From Burkholderia sp. BCC0322 (lineage in GTDB: Bacteria; Pseudomonadota; Gammaproteobacteria; Burkholderiales; Burkholderiaceae), in assembly GCF_902833045.1 (NCBI RefSeq), contig NZ_CADFDU010000006.1, positions 62,001 to 126,000 of the forward strand: a stretch of DNA of 64,000 nt, in the 5' to 3' direction. Made by a program: the position numbers and the translations under genes. The notes below the pieces were generated by a model, which saw nothing but the letters and a program-made list of their open reading frames with translations, did no database searches and was not told the DNA's origin. Shown here one piece after another: positions 10,370 through 25,185 of this stretch (its first letter is position 1; every line of letters begins with the position of its first letter).

Positions 10370-11215
10370 TTGAAGGACATCCTCCATTTCTCGCATGCGA
10401 ACGGCTTTCCGGCGTCGACGTACAGGACGATCTTCGCCGAACTGGCCGACGACTACGAGCTGCGCTACATCGAACGGATCGGCCACGACCGACGCTACCC
10501 GGTGACGCGCGACTGGCCGCATCTCGTCGAGCAACTGCTCGACGACATCGGCAGCCGCTACGAGCGTCCCGTGTGGCTCGTCGGCCATTCGCTCGGCGGC
10601 TACCTGTCGCTGATGGCTGCGCTGAAGAAGCCGCAATGGGTGCGCGGCGTCGTGATGATCGATTCGCCGATCATCGCGGGCTGGCGCGCCGGCGCATTGC
10701 GTGCGAGCCAATGGGCGGGGCTCGACGAGCGGCTGTCGCCGGCTGCCGCGACGCGCAACCGGCGCACGCGCTGGGCGAGCCGTGACGAAGCCTGGCGGCA
10801 CTTCCGCGAGAAACCGGCGTTCGCGCGTTGGGACGAACGGATGCTGGCCGACTACATCGACTACGGGATTCCTCAGGCCGGCGCCGACGGCGAGCGGGCG
10901 CTCGCGTTCGACCGGCAGGTCGAATACCTGATCTACCGGACGCTGCCGCACACGCTCGGCCCGCGGCTCGCGCACGGCGCGCCGGTGCCGCTCGGTTTTC
11001 TCGCCGGCACGCGGTCGCGCGAGGTGCGCCAGGTCGGGCTCGATGCGACGCGCCGCGCGGCGCGCGGCCGCGTCGAATGGCTGGAGGGCAGTCACCTGTT
11101 CCCGATGGAGCGGCCGCTCGAGACCGCCCGCGCATTGCAGCGGATGCTGAATTCGCTGAAGGCGGCCGAGGGTGAGGTGTCACAGGGCGTCACCCCGCTC
11201 GCGAAGCGCGCCTGA
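10370..11215 (+). CDS. Alpha/beta-fold hydrolase
   Basis: Serine hydrolase of the alpha/beta superfamily, 281 residues. The oxyanion region HANGFPASTY comes first, the nucleophile elbow is VGHSLGGYLS (Ser near residue 73), and a late EGSHLFPMERP supplies the catalytic His near 243. The substrate is unknown; esterase, lipase or dehalogenase activity is possible. The start is TTG 10370, supported by AAAGGAGA about 10 bases upstream at 10353-10360. It is separated from comEC by the hairpin repeats and from pyrG by 180 bp. Confidence 0.8.
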   Translation: MKDILHFSHANGFPASTYRTIFAELADDYELRYIERIGHDRRYPVTRDWPHLVEQLLDDIGSRYERPVWLVGHSLGGYLSLMAALKKPQWVRGVVMIDSPIIAGWRAGALRASQWAGLDERLSPAAATRNRRTRWASRDEAWRHFREKPAFARWDERMLADYIDYGIPQAGADGERALAFDRQVEYLIYRTLPHTLGPRLAHGAPVPLGFLAGTRSREVRQVGLDATRRAARGRVEWLEGSHLFPMERPLETARALQRMLNSLKAAEGEVSQGVTPLAKRA

Positions 11216-11344
11216 CGCACGATGCGGCGGCCGGGCGCGCGCTCCCGGCACGCACGGTTGCACCGGCCGGCGGGCGGCTTGGCCCCGGCGCGCACGGCCG
11301 GTTCGGGTTGCGGGAAAGGGCGCGATCATCGAGTCAATTGCTGA

Positions 11345-13905
<2,561 letters not shown>

Positions 13906-13981
13906 AGATCGAATGAACCTTGCGACGGCTTCGCGCGTCAGTAGCGAAAGCGGTTCACGCGCGCGCGCCGTCGCAGTTTGA

Positions 13982-15295
<1,314 letters not shown>

Positions 15296-15323
15296 CGCGC
15301 TACTATCGGGTTCGTCATATCGA

Positions 15324-15360
15324 CGCCGCTCTGTGCATGTGCGCGGAGCGGCGCTTCTTA
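15324..15360 (+). terminator. Possible terminator between eno and ftsB
   Basis: A GC-rich inverted repeat (CGCCGCTC paired with GAGCGGCG around a CGCAC-rich loop) is followed by CTTCTTAT. The T tract is weak, so it may attenuate rather than stop transcription into ftsB, which starts 17 bases later. Confidence 0.5.
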
Positions 15361-15376
15361 TATCTGCGGTTCTTAC

Positions 15377-15802
15377 ATGCGGCTTGTCACTGTCGTCCTG
15401 ATTGCCTTGCTGGCGCTCATTCAGTACCCCCTATGGTGGGGACACGGCGGCTGGCTGCGGGTGCATGAATTGCGTCAGCAGCTCGACGACCAGCTCCAGA
15501 AGAACGCGGACGAGAAGCTGCGCAACGAGCGCACCGCGGGCGAAGTGCAGGATCTGCAGAGCGGCACCGCGGCCATCGAAGAGCGCGCGCGCTACGAGAT
15601 GGGCATGGTGAAGGACGGCGAGGTATTCGTGCAGTTCGTGTCGCCGAATGCACCTGCTGTACCGCTGAACAACGCGCCGTCGAATACGTCGACGCGTGGC
15701 GCCGTATCGGCGGCACCGGTGCGTGTCGTGCCGAATCCGCAGTCGATCGCGAAGCCGTCGCGGCATCATGGCGGCGACAAGGGCAAGGCCGCGCATCACT
15801 GA
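15377..15802 (+). CDS. ftsB: Cell division protein FtsB
   Basis: Bitopic divisome protein that forms the FtsQBL complex. The 141-residue protein opens with one N-terminal membrane helix ([18 protein letters not shown]). A coiled coil follows ([20 protein letters not shown]), then the conserved [21 protein letters not shown] that ends most FtsB proteins. A low-complexity tail of about 45 residues rich in Pro, Ala, Ser and basic residues is added, longer than in enteric FtsB. It is the last gene of the pyrG-kdsA-eno-ftsB group and is followed by a strong terminator. Confidence 0.92.
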   Translation: MRLVTVVLIALLALIQYPLWWGHGGWLRVHELRQQLDDQLQKNADEKLRNERTAGEVQDLQSGTAAIEERARYEMGMVKDGEVFVQFVSPNAPAVPLNNAPSNTSTRGAVSAAPVRVVPNPQSIAKPSRHHGGDKGKAAHH

Positions 15803-15824
15803 GCACGATTGCTCGAACCCATTG

Positions 15825-15854
15825 AAAAAGCGCGGGAAATGCCGCGCTTTTTTA
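15825..15854 (+). terminator. Rho-independent terminator after ftsB
   Basis: AAAAAGCGCGG and CCGCGCTTTTTT form a stem around a short GAAATG loop with a T run. The A run on the other side makes it usable for the convergent lipoprotein gene as well. Confidence 0.85.
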
Positions 15855-15891
15855 TTTCCTGCCGGTAGTCAATCGGCTGAGCGACGTACGC

Positions 15892-16254
15892 TCACCACCA
15901 CCATCCCGGGTAGCCGTAGCTGATGCCCGTGCCCCAGCGATTGCCCCATCCGCCGTAATACCCGCCGTAGACGGTTACGGGCGGCGGCGAGTAATAGGCC
16001 CACGCGCGCGCGGCGGCCTCGGCTGCCATGGCGTTGTTCTGTTCGCGCAGCACCTGCTGGTCGATCTCGTCATAGCGCTTGCGTTCGGCGCTCGACAGCG
16101 CGGGCGGCTGGCCGCCCGATGCAGCGGGTTCGGGCAGGCGGCTCAGGATCGTGGACGTCGGCGGCGGCATCGCGCAGCCGGCAAGCGCGAGCGTGCCGGC
16201 GGCAACGCTCGTCAGGACGATGGTGCGAAACGGTCGATGAAGTGGGCGATTCAT
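15892..16254 (-). CDS. Small lipoprotein with Gly/Tyr/Trp-rich C-terminus
   Basis: A 120-residue exported lipoprotein of unknown role. The start is ATG 16254 (MNRPLHRPFRTIVL), then a hydrophobic signal ending in the lipobox LALAGC, so the mature protein would begin at a lipidated Cys near residue 27. The middle is polar and helical (SSAERKRYDEIDQQVLREQ). The end is aromatic and glycine-rich, with VYGGYYGGWGNRWG and a terminal WWW. There are no catalytic motifs. The aromatic tail suggests binding to the envelope or to other proteins, which is inference. It is convergent with ftsB, with the shared terminator between them. Confidence 0.75.
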   Translation of the reverse strand: MNRPLHRPFRTIVLTSVAAGTLALAGCAMPPPTSTILSRLPEPAASGGQPPALSSAERKRYDEIDQQVLREQNNAMAAEAAARAWAYYSPPPVTVYGGYYGGWGNRWGTGISYGYPGWWW

Positions 16255-16388
16255 GTGTTTCTCCTGCAGCGCGCCGACGACGGGAAGCGGCTTGCGCCGA
16301 AGTGCGTGACTTCGGCGCCGGTGCCTTGCGTGCGACGCTCGTGCGTCATTATGCGCCCGTGCCCGGACGGCGGGCATCGGGCCCCTGC

Positions 16389-17339
16389 TCAGTGGCGCTG
16401 CTCGGTCGCGGGCGCGATGCCCGTCTCGACGCCGGGTGCCGCGAACAACTGCGCGACGTCGACCGGATCGAATTCGTAGCGCTGATTGCAGAACTCGCAA
16501 TGGATCTCGACGTGACCGCGCTCGACGATCACGCTGTCGACTTCTTCACGGCCGAGCATGCGCAGCATCGCACCGACCTTCTCGCGCGAGCACGAGCACT
16601 GGAAGCGCGTGCCGGCCGGTTCGAAGTGCTGCACGTTCTCCTGCCAGAACAGCCGGCGGAACACGACTTCCGGTTCGACCTCGAGCAGTTCCTGCGCGGA
16701 CAACGTGCCGCCCAGCGTGCAGACGCGCTCCCACGTATCGGTATCGGTTTCGGCGTTACGCGGCACGATGCCGCCGTCGCCCGGCAGCTTCTGCAGCAGC
16801 ATCCCGACCGCGCGGTCGCGATCGGCCGCGAGCCACATCCGCGTGTCGAGCTGCTCCGAGTGATGCATGTAATGCTCGAGCACCTGCGAGACGGATTCGA
16901 GCGGGCCGTCGACGCCGTTCAGCGGCACGATGCCCTGGTACGGCTGCTGGCCCGGCAGCTTGTCGGCCGGGTCGAGCGTGATCACGCAACGGCCGTGACC
17001 GCTCGCATTGACGAGCGACGCGAAGCGCGTGTCGTCGCCGATCGTCTGGGCGGCATCGCCGGCGAACTTCGCGGTGGCCCGCATCGACAGATCCGAACCG
17101 CACTGGACGACCAGCATCTGGACCGGCCCGTCGCCGAAGATCTGCATGATCAGGGTGCCGTTGAATTTCAGGTTCGCGGACAGCAGCGCGCACGCGGCCA
17201 TCATCTCGCCGAGCACCGTGCGCACGGGGGCGGGGTAGTCGCGGCGGGAGAGCACTTCCTGCCACGTGTTGCGCAGCGAAACGATCTCGCCGCGCACGGG
17301 CGCCGCATTGAACATGAATTTCTGTAACTGGTCGCTCAC
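16389..17339 (-). CDS. hslO: Redox-regulated chaperone Hsp33
   Basis: Hsp33 is a cytoplasmic holdase chaperone switched on by oxidation. The product has 316 residues. The chaperone domain begins SDQLQKFMFNAAPVRGE. The C-terminal redox switch has its four zinc-binding cysteines as CSC in FQCSCSREKVG and CEFC in EIHCEFCNQRYEF, about 30 residues apart, as in active family members. The start is GTG 17339 with GGAAGAAG 3-10 bases upstream. A short tail follows the last cysteine pair. The gamma-carbonic anhydrase gene lies 25 bp upstream on the same strand, suggesting co-transcription. Confidence 0.94.
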   Translation of the reverse strand: MSDQLQKFMFNAAPVRGEIVSLRNTWQEVLSRRDYPAPVRTVLGEMMAACALLSANLKFNGTLIMQIFGDGPVQMLVVQCGSDLSMRATAKFAGDAAQTIGDDTRFASLVNASGHGRCVITLDPADKLPGQQPYQGIVPLNGVDGPLESVSQVLEHYMHHSEQLDTRMWLAADRDRAVGMLLQKLPGDGGIVPRNAETDTDTWERVCTLGGTLSAQELLEVEPEVVFRRLFWQENVQHFEPAGTRFQCSCSREKVGAMLRMLGREEVDSVIVERGHVEIHCEFCNQRYEFDPVDVAQLFAAPGVETGIAPATEQRH

Positions 17340-17364
17340 TCTTCTTCCTTGAAATCCGTGCGAA

Positions 17365-17889
17365 TCACCCGATCCGCACGAGTTGCTCCTTGAAATGCGC
17401 ACGCCGCTCGACGTAGGTCTTCGCGTTCGTGCGCAGTCGCGCAATGTCTTCCGCCGACAGCTCGCGCACGACTTTCGCCGGTGCGCCGAGAATCAGCGAA
17501 TTGTCCGGGAACGTCTTGCCTTCCGTCACGACCGCGCCGGCACCCACCAGACAGTTGCGGCCGATCACCGCTCCATTCAAGACCACCGCCTGGATACCGA
17601 CCAGCGAACCTTCACCGATCGTGCAGCCGTGCAGCATGGCCTGGTGCCCGATCGTCACGTTGTCGGCAATCGTCAGCGGAAAGCCGGGATCCGTGTGCAG
17701 GACCGCACCTTCCTGGACGTTGCTGCCTGCACCGACGCTAATCGTCTCGTTGTCGCCGCGAATCGTCGCGCCGAACCAGACACTCGCGTTTTCCTCGAGC
17801 ACGACCTTGCCGATGATGGCCGCCGTATCGGCGACGAATACGCTTTCGTGGATCGTCGGGGCCGTATCGCCCAGCTTGTAGATCGTCAC
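17365..17889 (-). CDS. Gamma-carbonic anhydrase family protein (left-handed beta-helix)
   Basis: Trimeric hexapeptide-repeat protein of the gamma-carbonic anhydrase/YrdA family, 174 residues. The expected zinc histidines are present at about 65 (VLHTDPGFP), 82 and 87 (IGHQAMLHGCTI). The RGDN segment (about 44-47) gives the conserved Arg and Asp. Many YrdA-type members show weak or no carbonic anhydrase activity, so the reaction is not certain. The start is GTG 17889, with AAGGAG 5-6 bases upstream. It is directly upstream of hslO on the same strand. Confidence 0.86.
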   Translation of the reverse strand: MTIYKLGDTAPTIHESVFVADTAAIIGKVVLEENASVWFGATIRGDNETISVGAGSNVQEGAVLHTDPGFPLTIADNVTIGHQAMLHGCTIGEGSLVGIQAVVLNGAVIGRNCLVGAGAVVTEGKTFPDNSLILGAPAKVVRELSAEDIARLRTNAKTYVERRAHFKEQLVRIG

Positions 17890-18037
17890 GGAGTCTCCTT
17901 GTCTCTTCGATGAAGGGCGCCGGTAGAATGGCGCGTCTGGTTTGCCCGGCGCATTCGCATGCGCCGGGGAACAATCGCTTATTGTAAACCGTCGCGTGCA
18001 TGCGCTCCCGCGATGCGCGCGCAGGGTGTCCCCGTTT

Positions 18038-18895
18038 ATGAGCATGGAGTCTTCTTCTTCCGGTAACGCGCGTGCCTGCGTGCGTCGCGCCGCGCTTGCC
18101 GCGCTGCGTGACGCCGAGCCCGCGACCAAGGCCGCACAGGTGCGCGCGCTCCACGATGCACTGCTGGCCGGGCAGGCGGCGATCGCCCCGTCGCTCGCAT
18201 TGCCCGAGCCGGCCGATCTGCCCGGGCGCCCGGCGCGGCCGCCGCTCGTCGAGCCGCGCCAGCTCGAGCGACGCAGCATGCGTTCGCCCGAAGGGCGTGC
18301 CGTGCTGCTGCACGCGCTTGCCCATATCGAATTCAATGCGATCAATTTGGCGCTCGACGCGGTCTGGCGGTTCGCGGGCCTGCCGGATGCGTTTTATGCG
18401 GACTGGCTGAAGGTCGCGGCCGAGGAGGCCTATCACTTCACGCTGCTGTCCGACCGGCTGGCGGCATTCGGGCATGCGTACGGCGATTTTCCCGCGCACA
18501 ACGGCCTGTGGGAGATGTGCGAACGGACCAAGGGCGATGTGCTGGCGCGCATGGCGCTCGTGCCGCGCACGCTCGAGGCCCGCGGGCTCGATGCTTCGCC
18601 GCCGATCCGCGCGCGGCTCGTGCAGGCGGGCGACGAGGCGTCGGCCGCGATCCTCGACGTGATCCTGCGCGATGAAATCGGCCATGTCGCGATCGGCAAC
18701 CGCTGGTTCCGGCATCTGTGCGACGAAGCCGGCCGCGATCCGGTGCCGGCCTATCGTCAGCTCGCCGAGCAATACCATGCGCCGAGGCTGCGCGGCCCGT
18801 TCAATTTCGATGCGCGTCGCGATGCCGGATTCGAGCAGGCCGAACTCGACGAACTGGCCGCGCAGGACGCCGCGGACGGAAACGCGGCGCGTTAG
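18038..18895 (+). CDS. Ferritin-like domain protein (DUF455 family)
   Basis: A 285-residue all-helical protein of the DUF455 ferritin-like family. Metal-ligand-like motifs occur in the expected spacing: AHIEFNAINLALDAVWR, EEAYHFTLLSDRL and ILRDEIGHVAIGNRWF, that is E, ExxxH and ExxH clusters of a di-iron four-helix bundle. Some relatives act on tRNA (MiaE is structurally similar) and others have no known role, so the substrate is unknown. The start is taken at ATG 18038 (MSMESSSSGNAR), since the open frame upstream is low-complexity and overlaps the divergent promoter region. Confidence 0.75.
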   Translation: MSMESSSSGNARACVRRAALAALRDAEPATKAAQVRALHDALLAGQAAIAPSLALPEPADLPGRPARPPLVEPRQLERRSMRSPEGRAVLLHALAHIEFNAINLALDAVWRFAGLPDAFYADWLKVAAEEAYHFTLLSDRLAAFGHAYGDFPAHNGLWEMCERTKGDVLARMALVPRTLEARGLDASPPIRARLVQAGDEASAAILDVILRDEIGHVAIGNRWFRHLCDEAGRDPVPAYRQLAEQYHAPRLRGPFNFDARRDAGFEQAELDELAAQDAADGNAAR

Positions 18896-19046
18896 CCGGA
18901 TCGTGTCCAGCTGCGTGTCGCCTGCCGCCAGGCCGGCCCGCGCACCCGGCTGATGGCGCTTCCCGGCCGTTTCGTCGGACCTTCGAGCCGCCGCACCGCT
19001 AGAGAGGGGACTCGACTGCCGGCCGCCGAAATGGAGGCGGCGCCGC

Positions 19047-19052
19047 TATAAT
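19047..19052 (+). promoter_or_regulatory. Probable -10 element for the 19.1 kb hydrolase gene
   Basis: TATAAT lies 31 bases before the ATG at 19084. No convincing -35 was found at 16-18 bases upstream. Confidence 0.4.
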
Positions 19053-19083
19053 CGAACGACCATTCTTTTTTCTGGCGGCTGCA

Positions 19084-19974
19084 ATGAGTGCCTCGAGTTC
19101 TGTTTCTGATTTCGTCACGGTGCGCGGCGTCCAGCTGCATGTCCGGCGCTGGGGCCGGCCCGATGCGCCGACGCTGTTCATGCTGCACGGCTGGATGGAC
19201 GTCGCGGCGTCGTTCCAGTTCGTCGTCGATGCACTCGCGGGCGACTGGCAGGTGATCGCGCCCGATGCGCGCGGTTTCGGGTTGTCCGACTGGCCGGTCG
19301 CCCGGCAGGGCGGCGGTCACTACTGGTTCCACGAATACCTGGGCGACCTCGATGCGCTCGTCGACCACTATGCGCCGACCGGCGAAGTCAATCTGGTCGG
19401 GCACAGCATGGGCGCAAACGTCGTGTGCCTGTATGCCGGCGCGCGGCCGGAGCGCGTGCGGCGCGTGGTCGATCTCGAGGGTTTCGGGCTGGCGCCCGCG
19501 CGGGCCGAACAGGCGCCGCGCCGGCTGCGCGCCTGGCTGGACGAGTTGCGTGAACCGCCCGCACTGCGTCCTTATGCGTCACTCGACGACGTGGCGGCGC
19601 GCCTGACCAAGACCAATCCGCGGCTCGACCCGCGCCGTGCGGCGTTCCTCGCCGCGCACTGGTCGAAGCGCGGCGACGACGGCCTCTACCACCTGCTGGC
19701 CGACCCGGCGCACAAGATGCCGGGCCCGCAGTTGTACCGGCTCGACGAAGTGATGGCCACCTGGGCCCAGGTGCGCGCGAAGGTGCTGCACGTCGAGGCC
19801 GTCAATTCGCCGACGCTGGCACATATCGCTGGTGACATCCCGCTGCCGGAATTCAAGGCGCGTTTCAATGCGTTCCCCGACTGGCGCGAGAAGCTCGTCG
19901 AAGATGCCGGCCACATGGTGCATCACGACCAGCCCGAGCAGATCGCGGCGCTGATCGAGGCGTTCTGCGCGTAA
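19084..19974 (+). CDS. Alpha/beta hydrolase
   Basis: Alpha/beta-fold hydrolase of 296 residues. FMLHGWMDVAASFQ gives the oxyanion-hole HG motif. IAPDARGFGLSDWP is typical of haloalkane dehalogenase/epoxide hydrolase-like folds. VGHSMGANV holds the nucleophile Ser (about 109), and DAGHMVHHDQPEQ carries the catalytic His near the end. The substrate is unknown. The next gene (PHP phosphoesterase) begins 72 bp downstream on the same strand. Confidence 0.82.
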   Translation: MSASSSVSDFVTVRGVQLHVRRWGRPDAPTLFMLHGWMDVAASFQFVVDALAGDWQVIAPDARGFGLSDWPVARQGGGHYWFHEYLGDLDALVDHYAPTGEVNLVGHSMGANVVCLYAGARPERVRRVVDLEGFGLAPARAEQAPRRLRAWLDELREPPALRPYASLDDVAARLTKTNPRLDPRRAAFLAAHWSKRGDDGLYHLLADPAHKMPGPQLYRLDEVMATWAQVRAKVLHVEAVNSPTLAHIAGDIPLPEFKARFNAFPDWREKLVEDAGHMVHHDQPEQIAALIEAFCA

Positions 19975-20046
19975 GCGCACGGCGGCAGCGGCGGGGCAGG
20001 CGGGCGGCGCATTGCCGCGTTGCAGTAGAATGAAGCCTTACCTGCC

Positions 20047-20886
20047 ATGCCGACAATGAACGCCGATCTCCACTGCCATTCGAATGTTTCCGACGGGTTG
20101 CTGCCGCCTGCCGACGTCGCGCGCCGCGCCCATGCCGGCGGCGTGACCCTGTGGGCGTTGACCGACCACGACGAGATCGGCGGCCAGGCGGCGGCGCGCA
20201 GCGAAGCGGAAGCGCTCGGCATGCGCTACCTGAGCGGCGTCGAGATTTCGGTCACGTGGGCGTCGCGCACCGTGCACATCGTCGGCCTGAACGTCGACCC
20301 CGCGAATCCGGTGCTGGTCGACGGCCTGTATCGCACGCGCCACGGTCGTGCGGCGCGCGCGGTAGCGATCGGCGAGCAGCTCGCCACGCTCGGCATTCCC
20401 GGGGCGTACGAAGGCGCGTTGAGGTACGTGTCGAATCCCGACCTGATCTCGCGCACGCACTTTGCCCGCTTTCTCGTCGAGAACGGTCACGCCACGTCGA
20501 CGTCCGATGTGTTCGATCGCATGCTCGGCGACGGCAAGCCCGGGTTCGTCCCGCACCGCTGGGCAACGCTGCCCGACGCCGTCGCATGGATTCGGGCGGC
20601 CGGCGGCGAAGCCGTGGTCGCGCATCCGGGCCGTTACCGCTATACGCCCGTCGAATTCGACGCGTTCTTCGGCGAATTCATCGATCTGGGCGGCCGCGCG
20701 ATCGAGGTCGTCACGGGCAGCCACACACCCGACCAGTACCGCGAATACGCGGACGTCGCACGCCGCTTCGGCTTCGAAGCGTCGCGCGGCTCGGATTTCC
20801 ATGCGCCAGGCGAGGGCCGTGTCGAGCTCGGCGGCCTGCCTCCGTTGCCGCCCGACCTGACGCCGGTCTGGGAGCGCTGGCTCTGA
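20047..20886 (+). CDS. PHP-domain phosphoesterase (RNase AM / YciV-TrpH type)
   Basis: PHP-family metallophosphoesterase of 279 residues. The four PHP motifs are seen: DLHCHSNVSDG, ALTDHDEIGG, VAHPGRYR and SRGSDFHAPGEG. Characterised relatives hydrolyse 3',5'-nucleoside bisphosphates and trim RNA 5' ends (RNase AM, E. coli YciV). The neighbour order here (trpH-like, yciO-like, M50 protease, trpS) is the same cluster that gave these genes their tryptophan-region names. ATG 20047 is used; a second ATG four codons on is possible. Confidence 0.87.
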   Translation: MPTMNADLHCHSNVSDGLLPPADVARRAHAGGVTLWALTDHDEIGGQAAARSEAEALGMRYLSGVEISVTWASRTVHIVGLNVDPANPVLVDGLYRTRHGRAARAVAIGEQLATLGIPGAYEGALRYVSNPDLISRTHFARFLVENGHATSTSDVFDRMLGDGKPGFVPHRWATLPDAVAWIRAAGGEAVVAHPGRYRYTPVEFDAFFGEFIDLGGRAIEVVTGSHTPDQYREYADVARRFGFEASRGSDFHAPGEGRVELGGLPPLPPDLTPVWERWL

Positions 20887-20953
20887 CACCGGGCGGCGGC
20901 CTGGCGTTGCTGCCGGCCGCGCGCACCCGACTTCTCCCCCTTTACGTACCCCC

Positions 20954-21586
20954 ATGTCCCAGTTCTTCAGGATTCATCCGGATAATCCGCAGCCGCGCCT
21001 GATCAAGCAGGCCGTGGAAATCGTCAGCAAGGGCGGCGTGATCGCGATGCCGACCGATTCGAGCTATGCGCTCGCCTGCCATCTCGACGACAAGGACGCG
21101 GTCGAGCGCGTGCGCCGGATTCGCGGCCTCGACGAGAGGCAGCACCTGTCGCTGCTCGTGCGCGACCTGTCGGAGCTCGCCAACTTCGCGATGGTCGACA
21201 ACCGCCAGTACCGGCAGATCAAGTCGGTGACGCCGGGCCCTTACGTCTTCATCCTGCAGGCCACGAAGGAAGTGCCGCGCCGGCTGTCGCACCCGTCGCG
21301 CAAGACGATCGGGCTGCGCGTGCCCGATCACGCGATTACGCTCGCGCTGCTCGAATCGCTCGGCCAGCCGCTGCTCGGCACGACGCTGATCCTGCCGCCG
21401 GACGACGAGCCGCTCAACGATCCCGAAGAAATCCGCATGCGGCTCGAGAAACAGGTCGACCTCGTGATCGACGGCGGCGCATGCCCGCGCGAGCCGTCGA
21501 CGGTGATCGACCTGACCGGCGACGAACCCGAGCTCGTGCGTGCGGGGCGCGGCGCGCTCGAACCGTTCGGACTCTCGGCGGCGTAA
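20954..21586 (+). CDS. YciO/Sua5/YrdC-family protein (threonylcarbamoyl-AMP synthase-like)
   Basis: A single YrdC domain of 210 residues with the nucleotide/bicarbonate-binding KGGVIAMPTDSSYALAC and VTPGPYVFIL blocks. SRKTIGLRVPDH and STVIDLTGDEPELVRAGRG give the C-terminal signature. True TsaC/Sua5 proteins make threonylcarbamoyl-AMP for tRNA t6A37, while YciO members are slower paralogues. The N-terminus MSQFFRIHPDNPQPRLI matches the YciO branch, so YciO is more likely than TsaC. It sits between the PHP gene and the M50 protease gene. Confidence 0.85.
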   Translation: MSQFFRIHPDNPQPRLIKQAVEIVSKGGVIAMPTDSSYALACHLDDKDAVERVRRIRGLDERQHLSLLVRDLSELANFAMVDNRQYRQIKSVTPGPYVFILQATKEVPRRLSHPSRKTIGLRVPDHAITLALLESLGQPLLGTTLILPPDDEPLNDPEEIRMRLEKQVDLVIDGGACPREPSTVIDLTGDEPELVRAGRGALEPFGLSAA

Positions 21587-21635
21587 GCGCGCCATTCCAT
21601 TTTTTGCGCGAGTGCGCTTGTTACAATAACGCGAT

Positions 21636-22298
21636 ATGGATGCTTCCCTGATACAGACCATCGCCGTCTACGCGCTGCCCGTGATCTTCGCGATCACGTT
21701 GCACGAGGCCGCGCACGGCTACGCCGCCCGCCTGCTGGGCGACAACACCGCCTACATGATGGGGCGCGTGTCGTTCAACCCGATGCGTCACATCGATCCG
21801 CTCGGCACGATCGCGATCCCGCTGGCGATGTATTTCCTGACGGGCGGCGCGTTCCTGTTCGGCTATGCGAAGCCGGTGCCGGTGTCGTTCGGCAACCTGC
21901 GCGATCCGCGCTGGGGCAGCCTGTGGGTATCGCTCGCGGGCCCGGCCTGCAATTTCGTGCAGGCGCTGATCTGGGGCGTGCTGACCCTCGTGCTGCCTGC
22001 CGTCGGCATCGACGAGCCGTTCTTCACGCGGATGGCATTTGCGGGCGTCAGCGCGAACCTCGTGCTCGGCGTGCTGAACCTGTTTCCGTTGCCGCCGCTC
22101 GACGGCGGCCGCATCCTGGCGGCGCTGCTGCCGACGAAGCAATCGATCGCGCTGTCGCGCATCGAGCCGTACGGTTTCATCATCGTCCTCCTGCTGGTCG
22201 CGACGGGCGTGCTGACGAACTTCTGGCTGCGCCCGCTCGTCAACGTCGGCTATGCCGTCCTGAGCGCCATCCTGTCCCCATTCGCTTCGCTTCTCTAA
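21636..22298 (+). CDS. Site-2 protease family (M50) membrane protein
   Basis: Intramembrane zinc metalloprotease of the minimal M50 type, 220 residues, without PDZ domains. ITLHEAAHGYAA contains the HExxH zinc motif on the first membrane helix and NLFPLPPLDGGRIL gives the NxxPxxxLDG third ligand. Four to five further hydrophobic helices follow. The substrate is unknown; the protein is shorter than RseP and resembles the YwhC group. A TACAAT at 21622-21627 lies only 8 bases before the ATG, so the message may be nearly leaderless. trpS follows after 8 bp and is likely co-transcribed. Confidence 0.88.
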   Translation: MDASLIQTIAVYALPVIFAITLHEAAHGYAARLLGDNTAYMMGRVSFNPMRHIDPLGTIAIPLAMYFLTGGAFLFGYAKPVPVSFGNLRDPRWGSLWVSLAGPACNFVQALIWGVLTLVLPAVGIDEPFFTRMAFAGVSANLVLGVLNLFPLPPLDGGRILAALLPTKQSIALSRIEPYGFIIVLLLVATGVLTNFWLRPLVNVGYAVLSAILSPFASLL

Positions 22299-22306
22299 CG
22301 ACAATC

Positions 22307-23509
<1,203 letters not shown>

Positions 23510-23517
23510 TCGACCGC

Positions 23518-24120
23518 ATGACTGCATCCGTCATCGCCGCCGCGGGCGGCCACGTCGCCCAGGCCGAGCCTTCGCGCTGGGTCGCGCAATGGTCGCGACT
23601 CGTGCCGTCAGGCGGCGCGGTGCTGGATGTTGCTGCGGGCGGCGGCCGCCATGCGCGCTGGTTCGCGTCGCACGGGCATCCGGTCGTCGCACTCGATCGC
23701 GACCCGGCCGCACTGGCCGCATTGCGGGCGATGCCGGGCGTCGATGCACGCGACGCCGATCTCGAAGGCGCGCCTTGGCCGCTGCCGGCCGGCGAGCAGT
23801 TTGCGGCGGTGGTCGTCACCCATTATCTGCATCGTCCGCTCTGGCCCCATCTGCTCGATGCGGTGGCGCCGGGCGGCGTGCTCATCTACGAAACCTTCGC
23901 GCAAGGAAACGAAACGGTCGGGAAACCGTCCAACCCCGCGTTCCTGCTCGCCCCGGGCGAGCTGCTGGACGCCGTGCATGGCCGCCTGCGGGTGGTCGCG
24001 TACGAGGACGGGTTCGTCGCCGCGCCGCGCGAGGCGTTCGTCCAGCGTCTCTGCGCAGTGCGCGAGGGCGCGACTCCGAAGGCGGGGGCGGGAATTCCAC
24101 GTTACGAACTGCCCGGCTAA
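23518..24120 (+). CDS. Class I SAM-dependent methyltransferase
   Basis: A short 200-residue Rossmann-type methyltransferase. AVLDVAAGGGRHARWF is the SAM-binding motif I, VVALDRDPAAL is motif II with its acidic residue, and FAAVVVTHYLHRPLWPHL is motif IV. The acceptor substrate is unknown. The start is ATG 23518 (MTASVIAAAGGHVA), 8 bp after the trpS stop, so it is probably in the same transcript. The frame is open further upstream only because it shadows trpS. Confidence 0.82.
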   Translation: MTASVIAAAGGHVAQAEPSRWVAQWSRLVPSGGAVLDVAAGGGRHARWFASHGHPVVALDRDPAALAALRAMPGVDARDADLEGAPWPLPAGEQFAAVVVTHYLHRPLWPHLLDAVAPGGVLIYETFAQGNETVGKPSNPAFLLAPGELLDAVHGRLRVVAYEDGFVAAPREAFVQRLCAVREGATPKAGAGIPRYELPG

Positions 24121-24131
24121 TCCGCTACAAT
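24102..24131 (+). promoter_or_regulatory. Possible sigma-70-type promoter for dapA
   Basis: TTACGA (24102-24107) and TACAAT (24126-24131) are 18 bases apart and 37 bases before the dapA ATG. The match is moderate and overlaps the end of the methyltransferase gene. Confidence 0.4.
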
Positions 24132-24168
24132 CTCAATGTTTACCGGTACATAACCTCAATCGCGTTTC

Positions 24169-25074
<906 letters not shown>

Positions 25075-25185
25075 TGCCGAGGCGGCCGCGTCCTGCGGCC
25101 GCCGGCTCGAACCCTGATCAACCCGCACCGGCCGGCACCGTCCGGCGCCGCTCCTGACGAGCGTTCTAGCAAGACGAAGGATTTC

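Noticed and set aside
7613..11095. A 1160-codon open frame on the minus strand opposite comEC and its neighbours
   Set aside because: It is rich in Arg, Pro and Ala, matches no family and lies across well-supported genes; it is the usual long antisense frame of very GC-rich DNA.
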